DNA of 32,400 nt from positions 1 to 32,400 of the forward strand of contig NZ_FWZX01000049.1 of NCBI RefSeq assembly GCF_900177295.1, given 5' to 3'. The notes under the pieces were generated by a model. That model had not been told where the DNA came from. It worked only from the letters and a program-made list of their open reading frames with translations, and made no database searches. Every line of letters starts with the position of its first letter. The stretch's first letter is position 1. Of the stretch, positions 17,081-26,203 are shown in pieces. Both the position numbers and the translations under genes were made by a program. Origin of the DNA: Tistlia consotensis USBA 355 (lineage in GTDB: Bacteria; Pseudomonadota; Alphaproteobacteria; Kiloniellales; DSM-21159).

Positions 17081-18337
17081 TCAGGCCCGCTCCAGGCGCG
17101 GCTGCTCCGCCTCGAGCAGCCGGGCGGCGGGCAGCGCGGCGCGCACCCGCGTGCCCTCGCCCAGGCGGCTGGCCAGCTCGAGACGACCGCCGTGCAGCTC
17201 GACGAAGGCCCGGCAGAGCGACAGGCCGAGGCCGGCGCCCTCGGTGCGCCGGGTGAAGGGGTCGTCCGAGCGGCCGAAGGTCTCCAGCACCTTCGGCAGC
17301 TCCTCTTCCGCGATGCCGATGCCGCTGTCCTCGACCTCGAAGAAGGGCCCCGCGTCGGTGTCGATGCCGGCACGCAACACGACCCGGCCGCCGCGCGGCG
17401 TGAACTTGACGGCGTTGGTGCCGAGGTTGAGCAGCACCTGCAGCAGCTTGCGCTCGTCGCCGAGCACCAGCAACGGGTCGCCGGGCAGGTCGACCGCCAG
17501 CTCCAGGCCGTGGCTGCGCGCGCGCGGCGACAGGGTGCGCGCGCCCGACTCGACCAGCGCCGACAGGCCGACCTGCTCCTCGAACAGGTCGAGCCGGCCG
17601 GATTCGGCCCGCGACAGGTCGAGCAGGTCGCTGATCAGCCGCAGCAGCAGGTGGCCGCTGCCGTGGATGTCGCGCAGATAGCCGAGCTGGCGCTCGTTCA
17701 GCGGGCCGACCACCGCGCTCTCGAGCAGCTCGGCGAAGCCGATCACGGCGTTGAGCGGCGTCCGCAGCTCGTGGCTGAGATTGGCGAGGAAGCTCGACTT
17801 CGCCTCGCTGGCCTGCTCGGCGGCGCGGCGCGCGAGCTCCAGCTCCAGGATGCGCTGGCGCTGGGTCAGCACCGACTCGCGCAGCAGGTCGAGGCTGCTG
17901 CCGACGCCGAGGTAGGTGCCGCCGCGGGTCACGATGAAGCCCTCGCCGAGGGCCGCGCCGCGGCTCTCGGCGATCAGCTCGAAGACCTCGTCGACAGTCA
18001 TTTCCGCGTCGACGATCAGCGGCGAGCGGTTCATCAGCAGCCGGATCGGCCGACGCTCGTAGAGGGCGTGGCGCACCGGGTTGGTGATGCTGATCATCAG
18101 GGTGTCGCGGCTGACCATGCCGAGCGGCCGGCCCTCCTCCTGCACCGCGAGGCCGCGCAACCCCGGCTGACCCTCGAAGATCGCGAAGGTCTCGGAGCAG
18201 GAGAGGCTCGCCGGGATCGGCGGCAGGCGCCGGGCCAGCGGACCGATCCGCCGCTCGGCGGGATCGGAAGGCGCGGCCTCTTCGGCGCGGCGCTCGGCGC
18301 AAGCGTCGGTCACAGGACCCCCCAGATCCGGCCACAT
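17081..18337 (-). CDS. Cytosolic sensor histidine kinase with a CBS-like N-terminal region
   Basis: This 418-residue protein has no membrane helix. Residues about 35-155 look like paired CBS-type repeats (GRPLGMVSRDTLMISI, then SPLIVDAEMTVDEVFELI and GTYLGVGSSLDLL). A coiled segment (155-182) leads into the HisKA domain with phosphoacceptor H189 in NLSHELRTPLNAVIGFAE, the form common in PleC/DivJ-type kinases. The ATPase domain has the N box with N308, the G1 box D337-SGIG and the G2 box GAGLG (367-371). There is no receiver domain and no adjacent response-regulator gene. A perfect CtrA-type site lies 58 bp upstream. The ligand of the CBS-like part, perhaps a nucleotide, is a guess. Confidence 0.9.
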   Translation of the reverse strand: MWPDLGGPVTDACAERRAEEAAPSDPAERRIGPLARRLPPIPASLSCSETFAIFEGQPGLRGLAVQEEGRPLGMVSRDTLMISITNPVRHALYERRPIRLLMNRSPLIVDAEMTVDEVFELIAESRGAALGEGFIVTRGGTYLGVGSSLDLLRESVLTQRQRILELELARRAAEQASEAKSSFLANLSHELRTPLNAVIGFAELLESAVVGPLNERQLGYLRDIHGSGHLLLRLISDLLDLSRAESGRLDLFEEQVGLSALVESGARTLSPRARSHGLELAVDLPGDPLLVLGDERKLLQVLLNLGTNAVKFTPRGGRVVLRAGIDTDAGPFFEVEDSGIGIAEEELPKVLETFGRSDDPFTRRTEGAGLGLSLCRAFVELHGGRLELASRLGEGTRVRAALPAARLLEAEQPRLERA

Positions 18338-18394
18338 CGGCCCAGCCGTGCCGGCTAGACCTTTGTATCGCGCCGTATAGAGGCGGCGGCAGGC

Positions 18395-18409
18395 TTAACC
18401 GCCGGTTAA
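18395..18409. promoter_or_regulatory. Perfect CtrA-type binding motif upstream of the histidine kinase
   Basis: TTAA-CCGCCGG-TTAA matches the gapped CtrA consensus TTAA-N7-TTAA at all eight defined bases; with the flanking C and G it forms the palindrome CTTAACC-GCC-GGTTAAG. On the minus strand TATACG follows 14 bp after TTAAG, so the site could overlap a -35 region. It lies between the pepA stop and the kinase start. Confidence 0.55.
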
Positions 18410-18497
18410 GGAATCGCCGAGGGCCGGTCGATTCGCCGATGAATTTTCCGTGTCGCTTCGATGAAGGCCCCGCCGGAAGACCCGACGGCGGCTGCCG

Positions 18498-20045
18498 TCA
18501 CTTCTCGTAGTGCTCGCCGACCAGCCGGTCGAGCAGGCGCACGCCGAAGGCGGTCGCGCCCTTCGGCACGGTCGGCTTGTCCTTGTCCGACCAGGCCATG
18601 CCGGCGATGTCGAGGTGGGCCCAGGGCGTGCCCTCGTTGACGAAGCGCTGCAGGAACTGCGCGGCGGTGATCGAGCCGCCGTAGCGGCTGCCGACGTTCT
18701 TCATGTCGGCGATGTCGCTGTCGATCATGCGGTCGTAGGCCTCGCCGAGCGGCATCCGCCAGACCGTCTCGCCGACCGCCTTGCCGGCGGCGATCAGGCT
18801 GTCGGCCAAGCTGTCGTCGTTGGCGAACAGGCCGGCGTGCTCCTTGCCGAGCGAGACGATGATCGCGCCGGTCAGGGTCGCCAGGTCGACGATCATGCGC
18901 GGCCGGTAGGTCTCCTGCGCGTACCAGAGCGCGTCGGCCAGCACGAGCCGGCCCTCGGCGTCGGTGTTGATGACCTCGATGGTCTGGCCGGAGGCCGAGG
19001 TCACCACGTCGCCCGGCCGCTGGGCGTTGCCGTCGGGCATGTTCTCGACCAGGCCGCAGATGCCGACGACGCCGACCCGCGCCTTGCGCGAGGCCAGGGC
19101 GTGCATCAGGCCGAGCACGGTGCCGGCGCCGCCCATGTCCCACTTCATGTCCTCCATGCCGCCGGCCGGCTTGATCGAGATGCCGCCGGTGTCGAAGCAC
19201 ACGCCCTTGCCGACGAAGCAGAGCGGCGCCTCGCCGTGGCCGGCCTTGGTCCTGGCCTTCTTGCCGTCGCCCTTCTTGGCGTCCTGGGGCCTGCCGCTGC
19301 CGTGCCACTCCATGACCAGCAGCTGGGACTCGCGGGTCGAGCCCTGGCCGACGCCGAGCAGGGCGCCCATGCCGAGCTTCCGCATCTCCTTCTCGCCGAG
19401 CACGGTGATCCGGACGCCCAGCTTCTCGAGCTTGCGGGCGCGCTCGACGAAGCTCTCGGGAAAGATCACGTTGGCCGGCTCGGAGACGACGTCACGGGTC
19501 AGGAACACGCCGTCGACGATCGCCGAGAGGGCGTCGTAGCGCTTCTGCGCCTTCTTCGGCTCCTTGACGTGGAAGGTCAGGTCGCCGAGCGACAGCTTCT
19601 TATCCGCGCCTTCCTTGGTCTTGTACTTGTCGAAGCGGTAGCTGCGCAGGCGGGCGCCGAAGGCGATGTGCGCGGCCATATCGACCGCGGCGATGGCCGT
19701 GCCCTCGACGGTGTCTACGGCGATGCTGGCGCTGGTCTCGCCGACCGCGTTGAGCTGGCCGACCAGCTTGCCGCCGGCGTTCTCCAGCTCGAGCCCGGTG
19801 ATTTCCGTCGGCTTGCCGAGGCCGAGCAGCAGCACCCGCGGGCTGTCGATGCCGGCGGGCGCCAGGATCTCCAGCAGTTGCCCCCTCTTGCCGGTGAAGC
19901 GGCTGCCGGCGATGGCCCGGCCGACGGCGCCGCCGGTCGCCTCGTCGACCGCCGCGGCCGAGGCCGACAGCCGCTTCTCGTCGGTGACGGCCACGACGAG
20001 CGTGCCGGCGGTCTTAACGGTCGGGGCGGCAAAGGCGATGCGCAT
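18498..20045 (-). CDS. pepA: Leucyl aminopeptidase (M17 family)
   Basis: This is a 515-residue protein. PepA is a hexameric two-metal aminopeptidase that removes N-terminal residues in the cytosol. The metal and catalytic residues align at a constant offset with E. coli PepA: K280, D285 (GKGVCFDTGG), K292, D303 (KWDMGGAG), D362, E364 and R366 in the signature NTDAEGRL (360-367). An unusual lysine- and glycine-rich insertion lies at about 250-272. The ATG at 20045 gives the family-type start MRIAFAAP; the frame continues upstream to 20135, but that part lacks resemblance. The gene is divergent from lptG, as in many proteobacteria. Confidence 0.96.
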   Translation of the reverse strand: MRIAFAAPTVKTAGTLVVAVTDEKRLSASAAAVDEATGGAVGRAIAGSRFTGKRGQLLEILAPAGIDSPRVLLLGLGKPTEITGLELENAGGKLVGQLNAVGETSASIAVDTVEGTAIAAVDMAAHIAFGARLRSYRFDKYKTKEGADKKLSLGDLTFHVKEPKKAQKRYDALSAIVDGVFLTRDVVSEPANVIFPESFVERARKLEKLGVRITVLGEKEMRKLGMGALLGVGQGSTRESQLLVMEWHGSGRPQDAKKGDGKKARTKAGHGEAPLCFVGKGVCFDTGGISIKPAGGMEDMKWDMGGAGTVLGLMHALASRKARVGVVGICGLVENMPDGNAQRPGDVVTSASGQTIEVINTDAEGRLVLADALWYAQETYRPRMIVDLATLTGAIIVSLGKEHAGLFANDDSLADSLIAAGKAVGETVWRMPLGEAYDRMIDSDIADMKNVGSRYGGSITAAQFLQRFVNEGTPWAHLDIAGMAWSDKDKPTVPKGATAFGVRLLDRLVGEHYEK

Positions 20046-20105
20046 GGGGGTCGGGCTCCACAAGCTGCTGCGGCGCGGCCCTCCGGCGCGCGCTTTTCCC
20101 GGATA

Positions 20106-20135
20106 GACATAGGGTCTGGGGCGCGGCGACGTCAA
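20106..20135 (-). promoter_or_regulatory. Possible pepA promoter
   Basis: On the minus strand TTGACG (20135-20130, five of six consensus bases) is followed after 18 bp by TATGTC (20111-20106). The pepA start codon is 60 bp further on. The -10 element is weak (TAT only), so the call depends on the good -35. Confidence 0.35.
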
Positions 20136-20332
20136 CGAAACGCCCCGCGGGCGGAGCGGACGCCGTCACCGTCCCGCGCGAACCGGCGACGGCGGCCTCG
20201 CCGCGACCGGCTTGACGCTGGACGAACCTGCCTTGGAGCCGCTATCCCTGTCCTACGGGAGACCGGCGAAGAACCGACGGGGACGACAACAAGCCATGGC
20301 CCATTGCGCCCGGCCGAGCGGCGGAGGCTGAC

Positions 20333-21460
20333 GTGAGCGATTTCGCTCTGCCGCAGATGCGCCGGCTGAAGCTGTCGCCGACCCTGTCGTTCTACATCGC
20401 GCGGCAGTTCTGCGGCTGGTTCTTCGGCCTCTACGTCTCTCTCGCCTTCATCATCTTCCTGGTCTCGATCATCGACCTGGTCGATCGCCTGTCGACCCAG
20501 GAGAAGACGCCGCTGTCGATCGTCATCGAGATGGCGCTCTACCGGCTGCCCTTCTTCGCCCAGGAGATCCTGCCCTTCACCATCCTGGGCGCGGGCATGT
20601 TCACCTTCTGGAAGCTGACCCGGACCAACGAGCTGGTGGTCGCGCGCGCCGCCGGCATCTCGGCCTGGCAGTTCCTGCTGCCGGCGGTCAGCGTCTCGCT
20701 GATCATCGGCGTGCTCGCCGTCGGCGTGCTCAACCCGATCTCCGCGGTGATGCTGAAGCAGTACGACGCGCTCGAGGCGCGCTACATCAAGAACCGCGTC
20801 TCGGAGCTCTCGGTCTCGCAGAGCGGCCTCTGGCTGCGCCAGCCGGAAAAGGGCGGCCAGACCGTGATCCACGCCCAGCGGGCGGCGCAGACCGGCATGA
20901 CGCTCCAGGACGTCACCTTCTACGTCTTCAAGGGCGAGGACGACTTCGTGCGACGGATCGACGCGAAGAGCGCCCAGCTGCTGGAGGGGCAGTGGCTGGT
21001 CCGCGACGCCCACGTCTCGGTGCCGGGCGTGCCGACGACCAGCGAGCCGGAGCTGACGCTGCCGACGACCCTGACTTCGGAGAAGATCCTCGACAGCTTC
21101 TCGCCGCCCGAGACGATCTCGTTCTGGAATCTGCCCGGCTTCATCAGGCTGCTGGAGCGCGCCGGCTTCCGCGCGACGCGCCACCTGCTGCAGTTCCACA
21201 AGCTGCTGTCGCTGCCCATGCTGTTCACCGCGATGGTCCTGCTCTCGGCCAGCTTCTCGCTCCGGCCGCAGCGGCGCGGCAAGGTCGGCGTCATCCTGCT
21301 GACCGGCGTGGTCATCGCCTTCATGCTGTATTTCCTGACCAACTTCGTCTTCGCGCTGGGGCTCTCGGGCAAGATCCCCGTGCTGCTCGCGGCCTGGTCG
21401 CCCGCCGGCATCTCGCTGATGATCGGTGCCACCATGCTGCTCCATCTCGAGGACGGCTGA
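20333..21460 (+). CDS. lptG: LPS export ABC transporter permease LptG
   Basis: This 375-residue inner-membrane protein has three helices in each half (near 20-45, 65-90, 105-130 and 300-370) around a periplasmic beta-jellyroll section (about 140-280). LptG with LptF and the LptB ATPase extracts LPS and pushes it onto the LptA bridge. The opening LSPTLSFYIARQFCGWFFGLY and the block ELVVARAAGISAWQFLLP are typical of LptG, and it directly precedes lptD. The GTG start at 20333 has a GGAGG Shine-Dalgarno sequence 6 bases upstream. The usual partner gene lptF is not in front of it. Confidence 0.92.
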   Translation: MSDFALPQMRRLKLSPTLSFYIARQFCGWFFGLYVSLAFIIFLVSIIDLVDRLSTQEKTPLSIVIEMALYRLPFFAQEILPFTILGAGMFTFWKLTRTNELVVARAAGISAWQFLLPAVSVSLIIGVLAVGVLNPISAVMLKQYDALEARYIKNRVSELSVSQSGLWLRQPEKGGQTVIHAQRAAQTGMTLQDVTFYVFKGEDDFVRRIDAKSAQLLEGQWLVRDAHVSVPGVPTTSEPELTLPTTLTSEKILDSFSPPETISFWNLPGFIRLLERAGFRATRHLLQFHKLLSLPMLFTAMVLLSASFSLRPQRRGKVGVILLTGVVIAFMLYFLTNFVFALGLSGKIPVLLAAWSPAGISLMIGATMLLHLEDG

Positions 21461-21464
21461 CCGA

Positions 21465-23681
21465 ATGGCCGGGGGGCTCTTGACGGAACCGAACAGGAGA
21501 CGGCGGCTGGGGCTGGCGGCGCTGGCCGTCGTCGCCTGCCTGGCGCTCGGCAGTGGCCGCGCGGCGGCCCAGGAAGGCATCGCCAGCAACGAGCCGGCCG
21601 CCTTCACCGCCGACGAGGTCAACTACGACGACGCCCTCGGCGTGGTCACCGCGCGCGGCCACGTCGAGATCAACCAGGGCAAGCGGATCCTGCTGGCCGA
21701 CACGGTCACCTACAACCTGAAGACCCAGGTGGTGACGGCCTCGGGCAACGTCTCGCTGCTCGAGCCGACCGGCGACGTGCTGTTCGCCGAGTACGCCGAG
21801 CTGACCGACGACATGGCCGAGGGCTTCATCCGCGGCGTCAAGGTGCTGCTGAGCGACAACAGCCGCATGGTCGGCACGACGGCGCTGCGCACCGCGGGCA
21901 ACCGGACCTCGCTCAAGAACGCCGTCTACTCGCCCTGCAACCTGTGCCGCGAGGACCCGACCGCCGCGCCGGTCTGGCAGATCAAGGCCGACAAGATCGT
22001 CCACGACAAGCAGGAGCACATCGTCCGCTACAAGAACGCCCGGCTCGAGGCCTTCGGCCTTCCGGTCTTCTTCACCCCCTACTTCGACCATCCGGATCCG
22101 ACGGTTCAGAAGAAGTCGGGCTTCCTGGCGCCCTCGTTCGGCAACTCGACCTTCCAGGGCAGCTACTTCGACGTCCCCTACTTCCTGAACTTCTCCAACA
22201 ACCACGACATGACGATCACGCCGCGCTTCTCGACCGAGCAGACGCTGCTGCTCGGCGTCGAGCACCGGATCCTGTTCGAGGACGGGCGGATCATCACGCG
22301 GGTCAGCGGCACGCGCTCCGACCTCCAGCCGAACCAGGGCGACCGGCTGCACGACGTGCTCCGCGGCGACATCGACCAGGAGGCCCGCTTCGACTTCAAC
22401 GACTACTTCCGCGGCGGCTGGGACCTCAACCGCTCGACCGACAAGACCTATCGCAGCACCTTCGGCTTCGGCACCGAGGACCGCCTGACCAGCCGCGGCT
22501 TCGTCGAGGGCTTCCGCGGCCGCAACTACTTCTCGGCCAACAGCTTCTGGTACCAGACCCAGCGCGTCGGCGAGTCCGACGACCAGCAGGTCATCGCACT
22601 GCCGACGATCGACGCCAACTACGTCAGCGAGCCCGGCCGGGCCGGCGGCTACTACACCTTCGACGCCAACGTCTGGAACCTGACCCGCCTGCAGGGCCGC
22701 GACAGCCGCCGCGCCTCGGCGATCACCGCCTGGAACCTGCCCTATACCAGCCCGCTCGGCGACGTCTATCGCTTCCGCGTCGGCGTCCAGAGCGACCTCT
22801 ACTTCGTCAACGACTTCGACCCGAACAACCCCGACAACGTCGATCCGACGAACGGCCAGAACTTCACGACCGGCCGGGTCTTCCCGCAGATGAGCCTGGA
22901 GTGGCGCTATCCCTGGGCCGGCCCGGTCGGCGATTCGACCCAGATCATCGAGCCGATCGTCCAGGGCGTGGTCGCGCCGGGCTTCAACCAGAACAGCGAC
23001 ATCCCGAACGAGGACAGCGTCGACTTCGAGTTCGACGACACCAACATCTTCCAGCCCAACCGCTTCACCGGCCGCGACCTGATCGACACCGGCAGCCGCG
23101 TCGACTACGGCCTGCAGTACAGCTTCGTGTCGCCCGGCGGCCTGTTCTCCCAGGCCTTCGTCGGCCAGAGCTGGCGGCCGGTCACCGAGGGCGTGTTCGC
23201 GCCGGGCTCCGGTCTCGAGGACAACTTCTCGGACTACGTCGGCCGCGTGTTCCTGCAGCCGATCCCGGAACTCGACCTGACCTATCGCTTCCGCGCCAAC
23301 AAGGACACGCTCGACCTCAGCCGCAGCGAGGCGACGCTGACCACGGGCATCCCCGCCTTCCGCCTGTCGCTGAACTACCTGTCGATCCAGGGCAACCAGA
23401 CGACGAGCAACGGCACGACGACCGGCTTCCCGGACCGCGAAGAGATCTCGCTCAGCGTCAGCTCGCAGCTGACGTCCTACTGGCACGGCACGGTCAGCGC
23501 GACCCGCGACCTGATCGCCAACGAGACGCGCGACATCTCCGAGAGCCTGTTCTACCAGGATGAATGCGTGCTGATCGGCTTCAACCACACGACCTCGTTC
23601 ACCAACAACAGCGAGGTCGACACCAATTCGCAGTTCACCTTCTTCCTGACCCTGAAGTACCTCGGCAACGTCGCCGGCTGA
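21465..23681 (+). CDS. lptD: LPS-assembly outer-membrane protein LptD
   Basis: This is a 738-residue protein. LptD forms the outer-membrane barrel that, plugged by LptE, inserts LPS in the outer leaflet. Residues 1-35 are a signal peptide (RAAA-Q cleavage). The N-terminal OstA/LptA-like jellyroll runs to about 180 (ADEVNYDDALGVVTARGHVE), and the remainder is a large beta-barrel with alternating aromatic strands. Cysteines C158 and C161 (YSPCNLCRED) and C701 are visible, one fewer than the four of E. coli LptD, so the disulfide pattern must differ. I chose the ATG at 21465, 4 bp after the lptG stop; the earlier frame from 21426 overlaps lptG. Confidence 0.95.
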   Translation: MAGGLLTEPNRRRRLGLAALAVVACLALGSGRAAAQEGIASNEPAAFTADEVNYDDALGVVTARGHVEINQGKRILLADTVTYNLKTQVVTASGNVSLLEPTGDVLFAEYAELTDDMAEGFIRGVKVLLSDNSRMVGTTALRTAGNRTSLKNAVYSPCNLCREDPTAAPVWQIKADKIVHDKQEHIVRYKNARLEAFGLPVFFTPYFDHPDPTVQKKSGFLAPSFGNSTFQGSYFDVPYFLNFSNNHDMTITPRFSTEQTLLLGVEHRILFEDGRIITRVSGTRSDLQPNQGDRLHDVLRGDIDQEARFDFNDYFRGGWDLNRSTDKTYRSTFGFGTEDRLTSRGFVEGFRGRNYFSANSFWYQTQRVGESDDQQVIALPTIDANYVSEPGRAGGYYTFDANVWNLTRLQGRDSRRASAITAWNLPYTSPLGDVYRFRVGVQSDLYFVNDFDPNNPDNVDPTNGQNFTTGRVFPQMSLEWRYPWAGPVGDSTQIIEPIVQGVVAPGFNQNSDIPNEDSVDFEFDDTNIFQPNRFTGRDLIDTGSRVDYGLQYSFVSPGGLFSQAFVGQSWRPVTEGVFAPGSGLEDNFSDYVGRVFLQPIPELDLTYRFRANKDTLDLSRSEATLTTGIPAFRLSLNYLSIQGNQTTSNGTTTGFPDREEISLSVSSQLTSYWHGTVSATRDLIANETRDISESLFYQDECVLIGFNHTTSFTNNSEVDTNSQFTFFLTLKYLGNVAG

Positions 23682-23861
23682 CCGCCGGAGCGCGACGGCA
23701 TCGGGCCCTCCGGGGTCGCCCGGGATGCCCCCGGCTGCCGCGATTTGTCCCGTCTCGCCCGCATTGTCGCGGGGGGCGAGGGCAGCCTATTCTTGCGTCC
23801 GCCCGGTCCGCCCCGTAGACCAGGGCCCGAGACCCTGCCGAGACCATCGAAAGCCGATCCG

Positions 23862-25136
23862 ATGACGGTCCGCCGCCTGTTGCTCCGCCTTCTGCTGCTG
23901 CCCCTGCTCGCGGCCCCGCTGGCCGCCACGGCGCTGACCGAAGCACCCCGCCCGGCGGCCGCCGAGGAGGTCATGCGCGCCGCAGCGGTGGTCAACGACG
24001 AGATCGTCTCGCAGCTCGACCTGGAGATGCGCCTGCGCATCGCCATGGCCGGTGCCGGCGTCAAGGACACCCCCGAGACGCGCCAGCGCCTGCTGCGCCC
24101 GGTGATGCGCCAGCTGATCGACGAGCGGCTGGAGATGCAGGAGGCCAAGCGCCTGGGCATCTCGGTGCCCGACGAGGCGGTCGACGACGCCTTCACGCGC
24201 ATCGCCAAGAACAACAGAATGGCTCCCGAGCAGTTCGCGGAGGTCATGAAGAAGGCCGGCATCCTGCCCGAGGCCCTGAAGCAGCAGGTGCGGGCGGCGC
24301 TGACCTGGCGGGCGGTGATCGACCGCCGGATCCGCCCGAAGATCCAGGTCGGCGAGGACGAGGTCACCGACCTGCTGGCCCGCCTGAAGGAGGGCGAGGG
24401 CCAGGAGGTCGTGCGCGTCGCCGAGATCTTCCTCAGCTTCGACAACGCCGACCAGGAAGCCGAGGTGCGCAGCACGGCCGAGCGGCTGATCGAGCAGATC
24501 CGCCAGGGCGCGACCTTCTCGGAGGTCGCCCGCCAGTTCTCCCAGGCGGCCACCGCCTCGGTCGGCGGCGACCTCGGCTGGCTGCTGCAGAAGGAGCTGG
24601 CGCCCGAGGTCGCGGCCCAGGTCGCCAAGATGAAGCCCGGCGAAATGGTCGGGCCGATCCGCTCGGTCTCCGGCTACTACATCGTGCTGCTGCGCGACCG
24701 CCGCAAAGGCGGCGAGGGCTCCGGCGAGACCAGGCTGCGCCTGAGCCGGATCGCGATCCCGGTGCAGCCGGGCCAGGAGCAGGCCGCCGTCGCCGAGGCG
24801 GCGCGCCAGACCAAGAACATCCAGAGCTGCGCCCAGGCCGACGCGATCGCGGCCAAGGTCGGCGGCCAGACCTCCGAGAGCGCCGGCGACCTGACCATGG
24901 AGCAGATCCCGGCCTCGGTCCGCGACCTGGTCAGCAAGCTGCCGATCGGCCAGCCGAGCCAGCCGATCGTCGCCAACGGCGCCGCCAACGTGCTGGTGGT
25001 CTGCCTGCGCGAGCAGAAGGACGGCCTGGGCCGCGACCAGATCACCGAGCGGCTGACCCAGCAGAAGGTCGAGCTGGAGACCCAGCGCTACCTGCGCGAC
25101 CTGCGCCGCGCGGCGAACATCGACATCCGCGTGTGA
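23862..25136 (+). CDS. surA: Periplasmic chaperone and peptidyl-prolyl isomerase SurA
   Basis: This is a 424-residue protein. SurA escorts unfolded outer-membrane proteins, including LptD, to the BAM complex. Residues 1-34 form a signal peptide (leucine-rich core, PAAA-EE cleavage). The SurA N-terminal chaperone region spans about 38-170 (VVNDEIVSQLDLEMRLRIA). A parvulin domain spans about 185-280, with FSQAATASVGGDLGW and the end GPIRSVSGYYIVLL. A second, degenerate parvulin-like section follows to about 395. I chose the ATG at 23862; the frame is open to 23745 but lacks signal features. It is 180 bp after lptD, so an internal promoter is possible. Its stop overlaps pdxA. Confidence 0.93.
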   Translation: MTVRRLLLRLLLLPLLAAPLAATALTEAPRPAAAEEVMRAAAVVNDEIVSQLDLEMRLRIAMAGAGVKDTPETRQRLLRPVMRQLIDERLEMQEAKRLGISVPDEAVDDAFTRIAKNNRMAPEQFAEVMKKAGILPEALKQQVRAALTWRAVIDRRIRPKIQVGEDEVTDLLARLKEGEGQEVVRVAEIFLSFDNADQEAEVRSTAERLIEQIRQGATFSEVARQFSQAATASVGGDLGWLLQKELAPEVAAQVAKMKPGEMVGPIRSVSGYYIVLLRDRRKGGEGSGETRLRLSRIAIPVQPGQEQAAVAEAARQTKNIQSCAQADAIAAKVGGQTSESAGDLTMEQIPASVRDLVSKLPIGQPSQPIVANGAANVLVVCLREQKDGLGRDQITERLTQQKVELETQRYLRDLRRAANIDIRV

Positions 25137-26203
25137 TGCCCGCCGCCCCGGCCGACGCCCGCCTGCCGCTCGCCCTGACCATGGGCGAGCCGGCCGGCAT
25201 CGGCGGCGAGATCGCGCTCGCCGCCTGGCTCAGGCGCGACGCCGAGCGCCTGCCGCCCTGCTTCCTGATCGACGATCCCCGGCGCCTCGCCGCCCTGGCC
25301 GGGCGGCTCGGCCTGGCGGTCCCGGTCGAGACGATCGCCGGGCCCGAGCAGGCGCTCGCGGCCTGGCCGCGCGCCCTGCCCGTGCTGCCGCTCGACGCGC
25401 CGGTCGAGGCTCTGCCCGGGCGGCCCTCGGCGGCGACGGCCGGCGCCGTGCTGGACTCGATCCGCCGCGCCGTCGCCCTGGTCCGGGAGGGCCGCGCCGG
25501 CGCCGTGGTCACCAACCCGATCCAGAAGTCAGCGCTCTACGAGGCCGGCTTCCGCCATCCGGGCCACACCGAGTTCCTGGCCGAGCTGGCCGGCGAGGGC
25601 GCGGTGCCGATCATGATGCTGGCCTGCCCGGAGCTGCGCGTCGTGCCGGTCACGGTGCACCTCTCGCTCCGGCGCGCCATCGAGACGCTGACGAGCGCGG
25701 CGATCGTCCAGGCCGGGCGGATCACGGCGGCGGCGCTGGCCCGGGACTTCGCGATCGCCCGGCCGCGCCTCGCCGTCGCCGGCCTCAATCCCCACGCCGG
25801 GGAAGGCGGCGCCATGGGCGCCGAGGACCTGGAGACCGTCGCCCCGGCGGTCGCCGAGCTGCGCGATCGCGGCGTCGAGGCGGTCGGGCCGCTGCCCGCC
25901 GACACGCTGTTCCACGCCGCTGCGCGCCGCCGCTACGACGCCGCGCTCTGCATGTACCACGACCAGGCGCTGATCCCGGTCAAGACCCTGGACTTCGAGG
26001 GCGCGGTCAACGTCACCCTCGGCCTGCCCTTCGTGCGCACCTCGCCGGACCACGGCACCGCGCTCGACATCGCCGGCAGCGGCAAGGCCGACCCGGCCAG
26101 CCTGATCGCCGCCCTGCGCCTCGCCGGCAGCATGGCCGAGGCGCGCGCCCGTGCCGGCGAGCGGCCGCCGGCGCCGCGCTCCGGCGCCACCGCCTTTGCC
26201 TGA
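25136..26203 (+). CDS. pdxA: 4-hydroxythreonine-4-phosphate dehydrogenase
   Basis: This is a 355-residue protein. PdxA oxidises 4-phosphohydroxy-L-threonine with NAD in DXP-dependent pyridoxal phosphate synthesis. The N-terminal [12 protein letters not shown] (15-26) is diagnostic. The three metal-binding histidines align with those of E. coli at a constant offset: H175 (VTVHLSL), H220 (LNPHAGEGG) and H275 ([11 protein letters not shown]). The segment [13 protein letters not shown] is also conserved. The ATG overlaps the surA stop codon by one base (TGATG). In proteobacteria pdxA commonly lies between surA and rsmA, as here. Confidence 0.97.
   Translation: MPAAPADARLPLALTMGEPAGIGGEIALAAWLRRDAERLPPCFLIDDPRRLAALAGRLGLAVPVETIAGPEQALAAWPRALPVLPLDAPVEALPGRPSAATAGAVLDSIRRAVALVREGRAGAVVTNPIQKSALYEAGFRHPGHTEFLAELAGEGAVPIMMLACPELRVVPVTVHLSLRRAIETLTSAAIVQAGRITAAALARDFAIARPRLAVAGLNPHAGEGGAMGAEDLETVAPAVAELRDRGVEAVGPLPADTLFHAAARRRYDAALCMYHDQALIPVKTLDFEGAVNVTLGLPFVRTSPDHGTALDIAGSGKADPASLIAALRLAGSMAEARARAGERPPAPRSGATAFA

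Noticed and set aside
18484-18499. Hairpin GACGGC-GGCT-GCCGTC at the end of pepA as a terminator
   Set aside because: The stem is only 6 bp, overlaps the pepA stop codon and lacks a U-tract.
21321-23588. A 755-residue open frame on the minus strand opposite lptD
   Set aside because: It is composed of Arg/Val/Asp/Gly/Ala-rich low-complexity sequence produced by the GC-biased codons of lptD on the other strand, and it has no recognisable domain. lptD itself is unmistakable.
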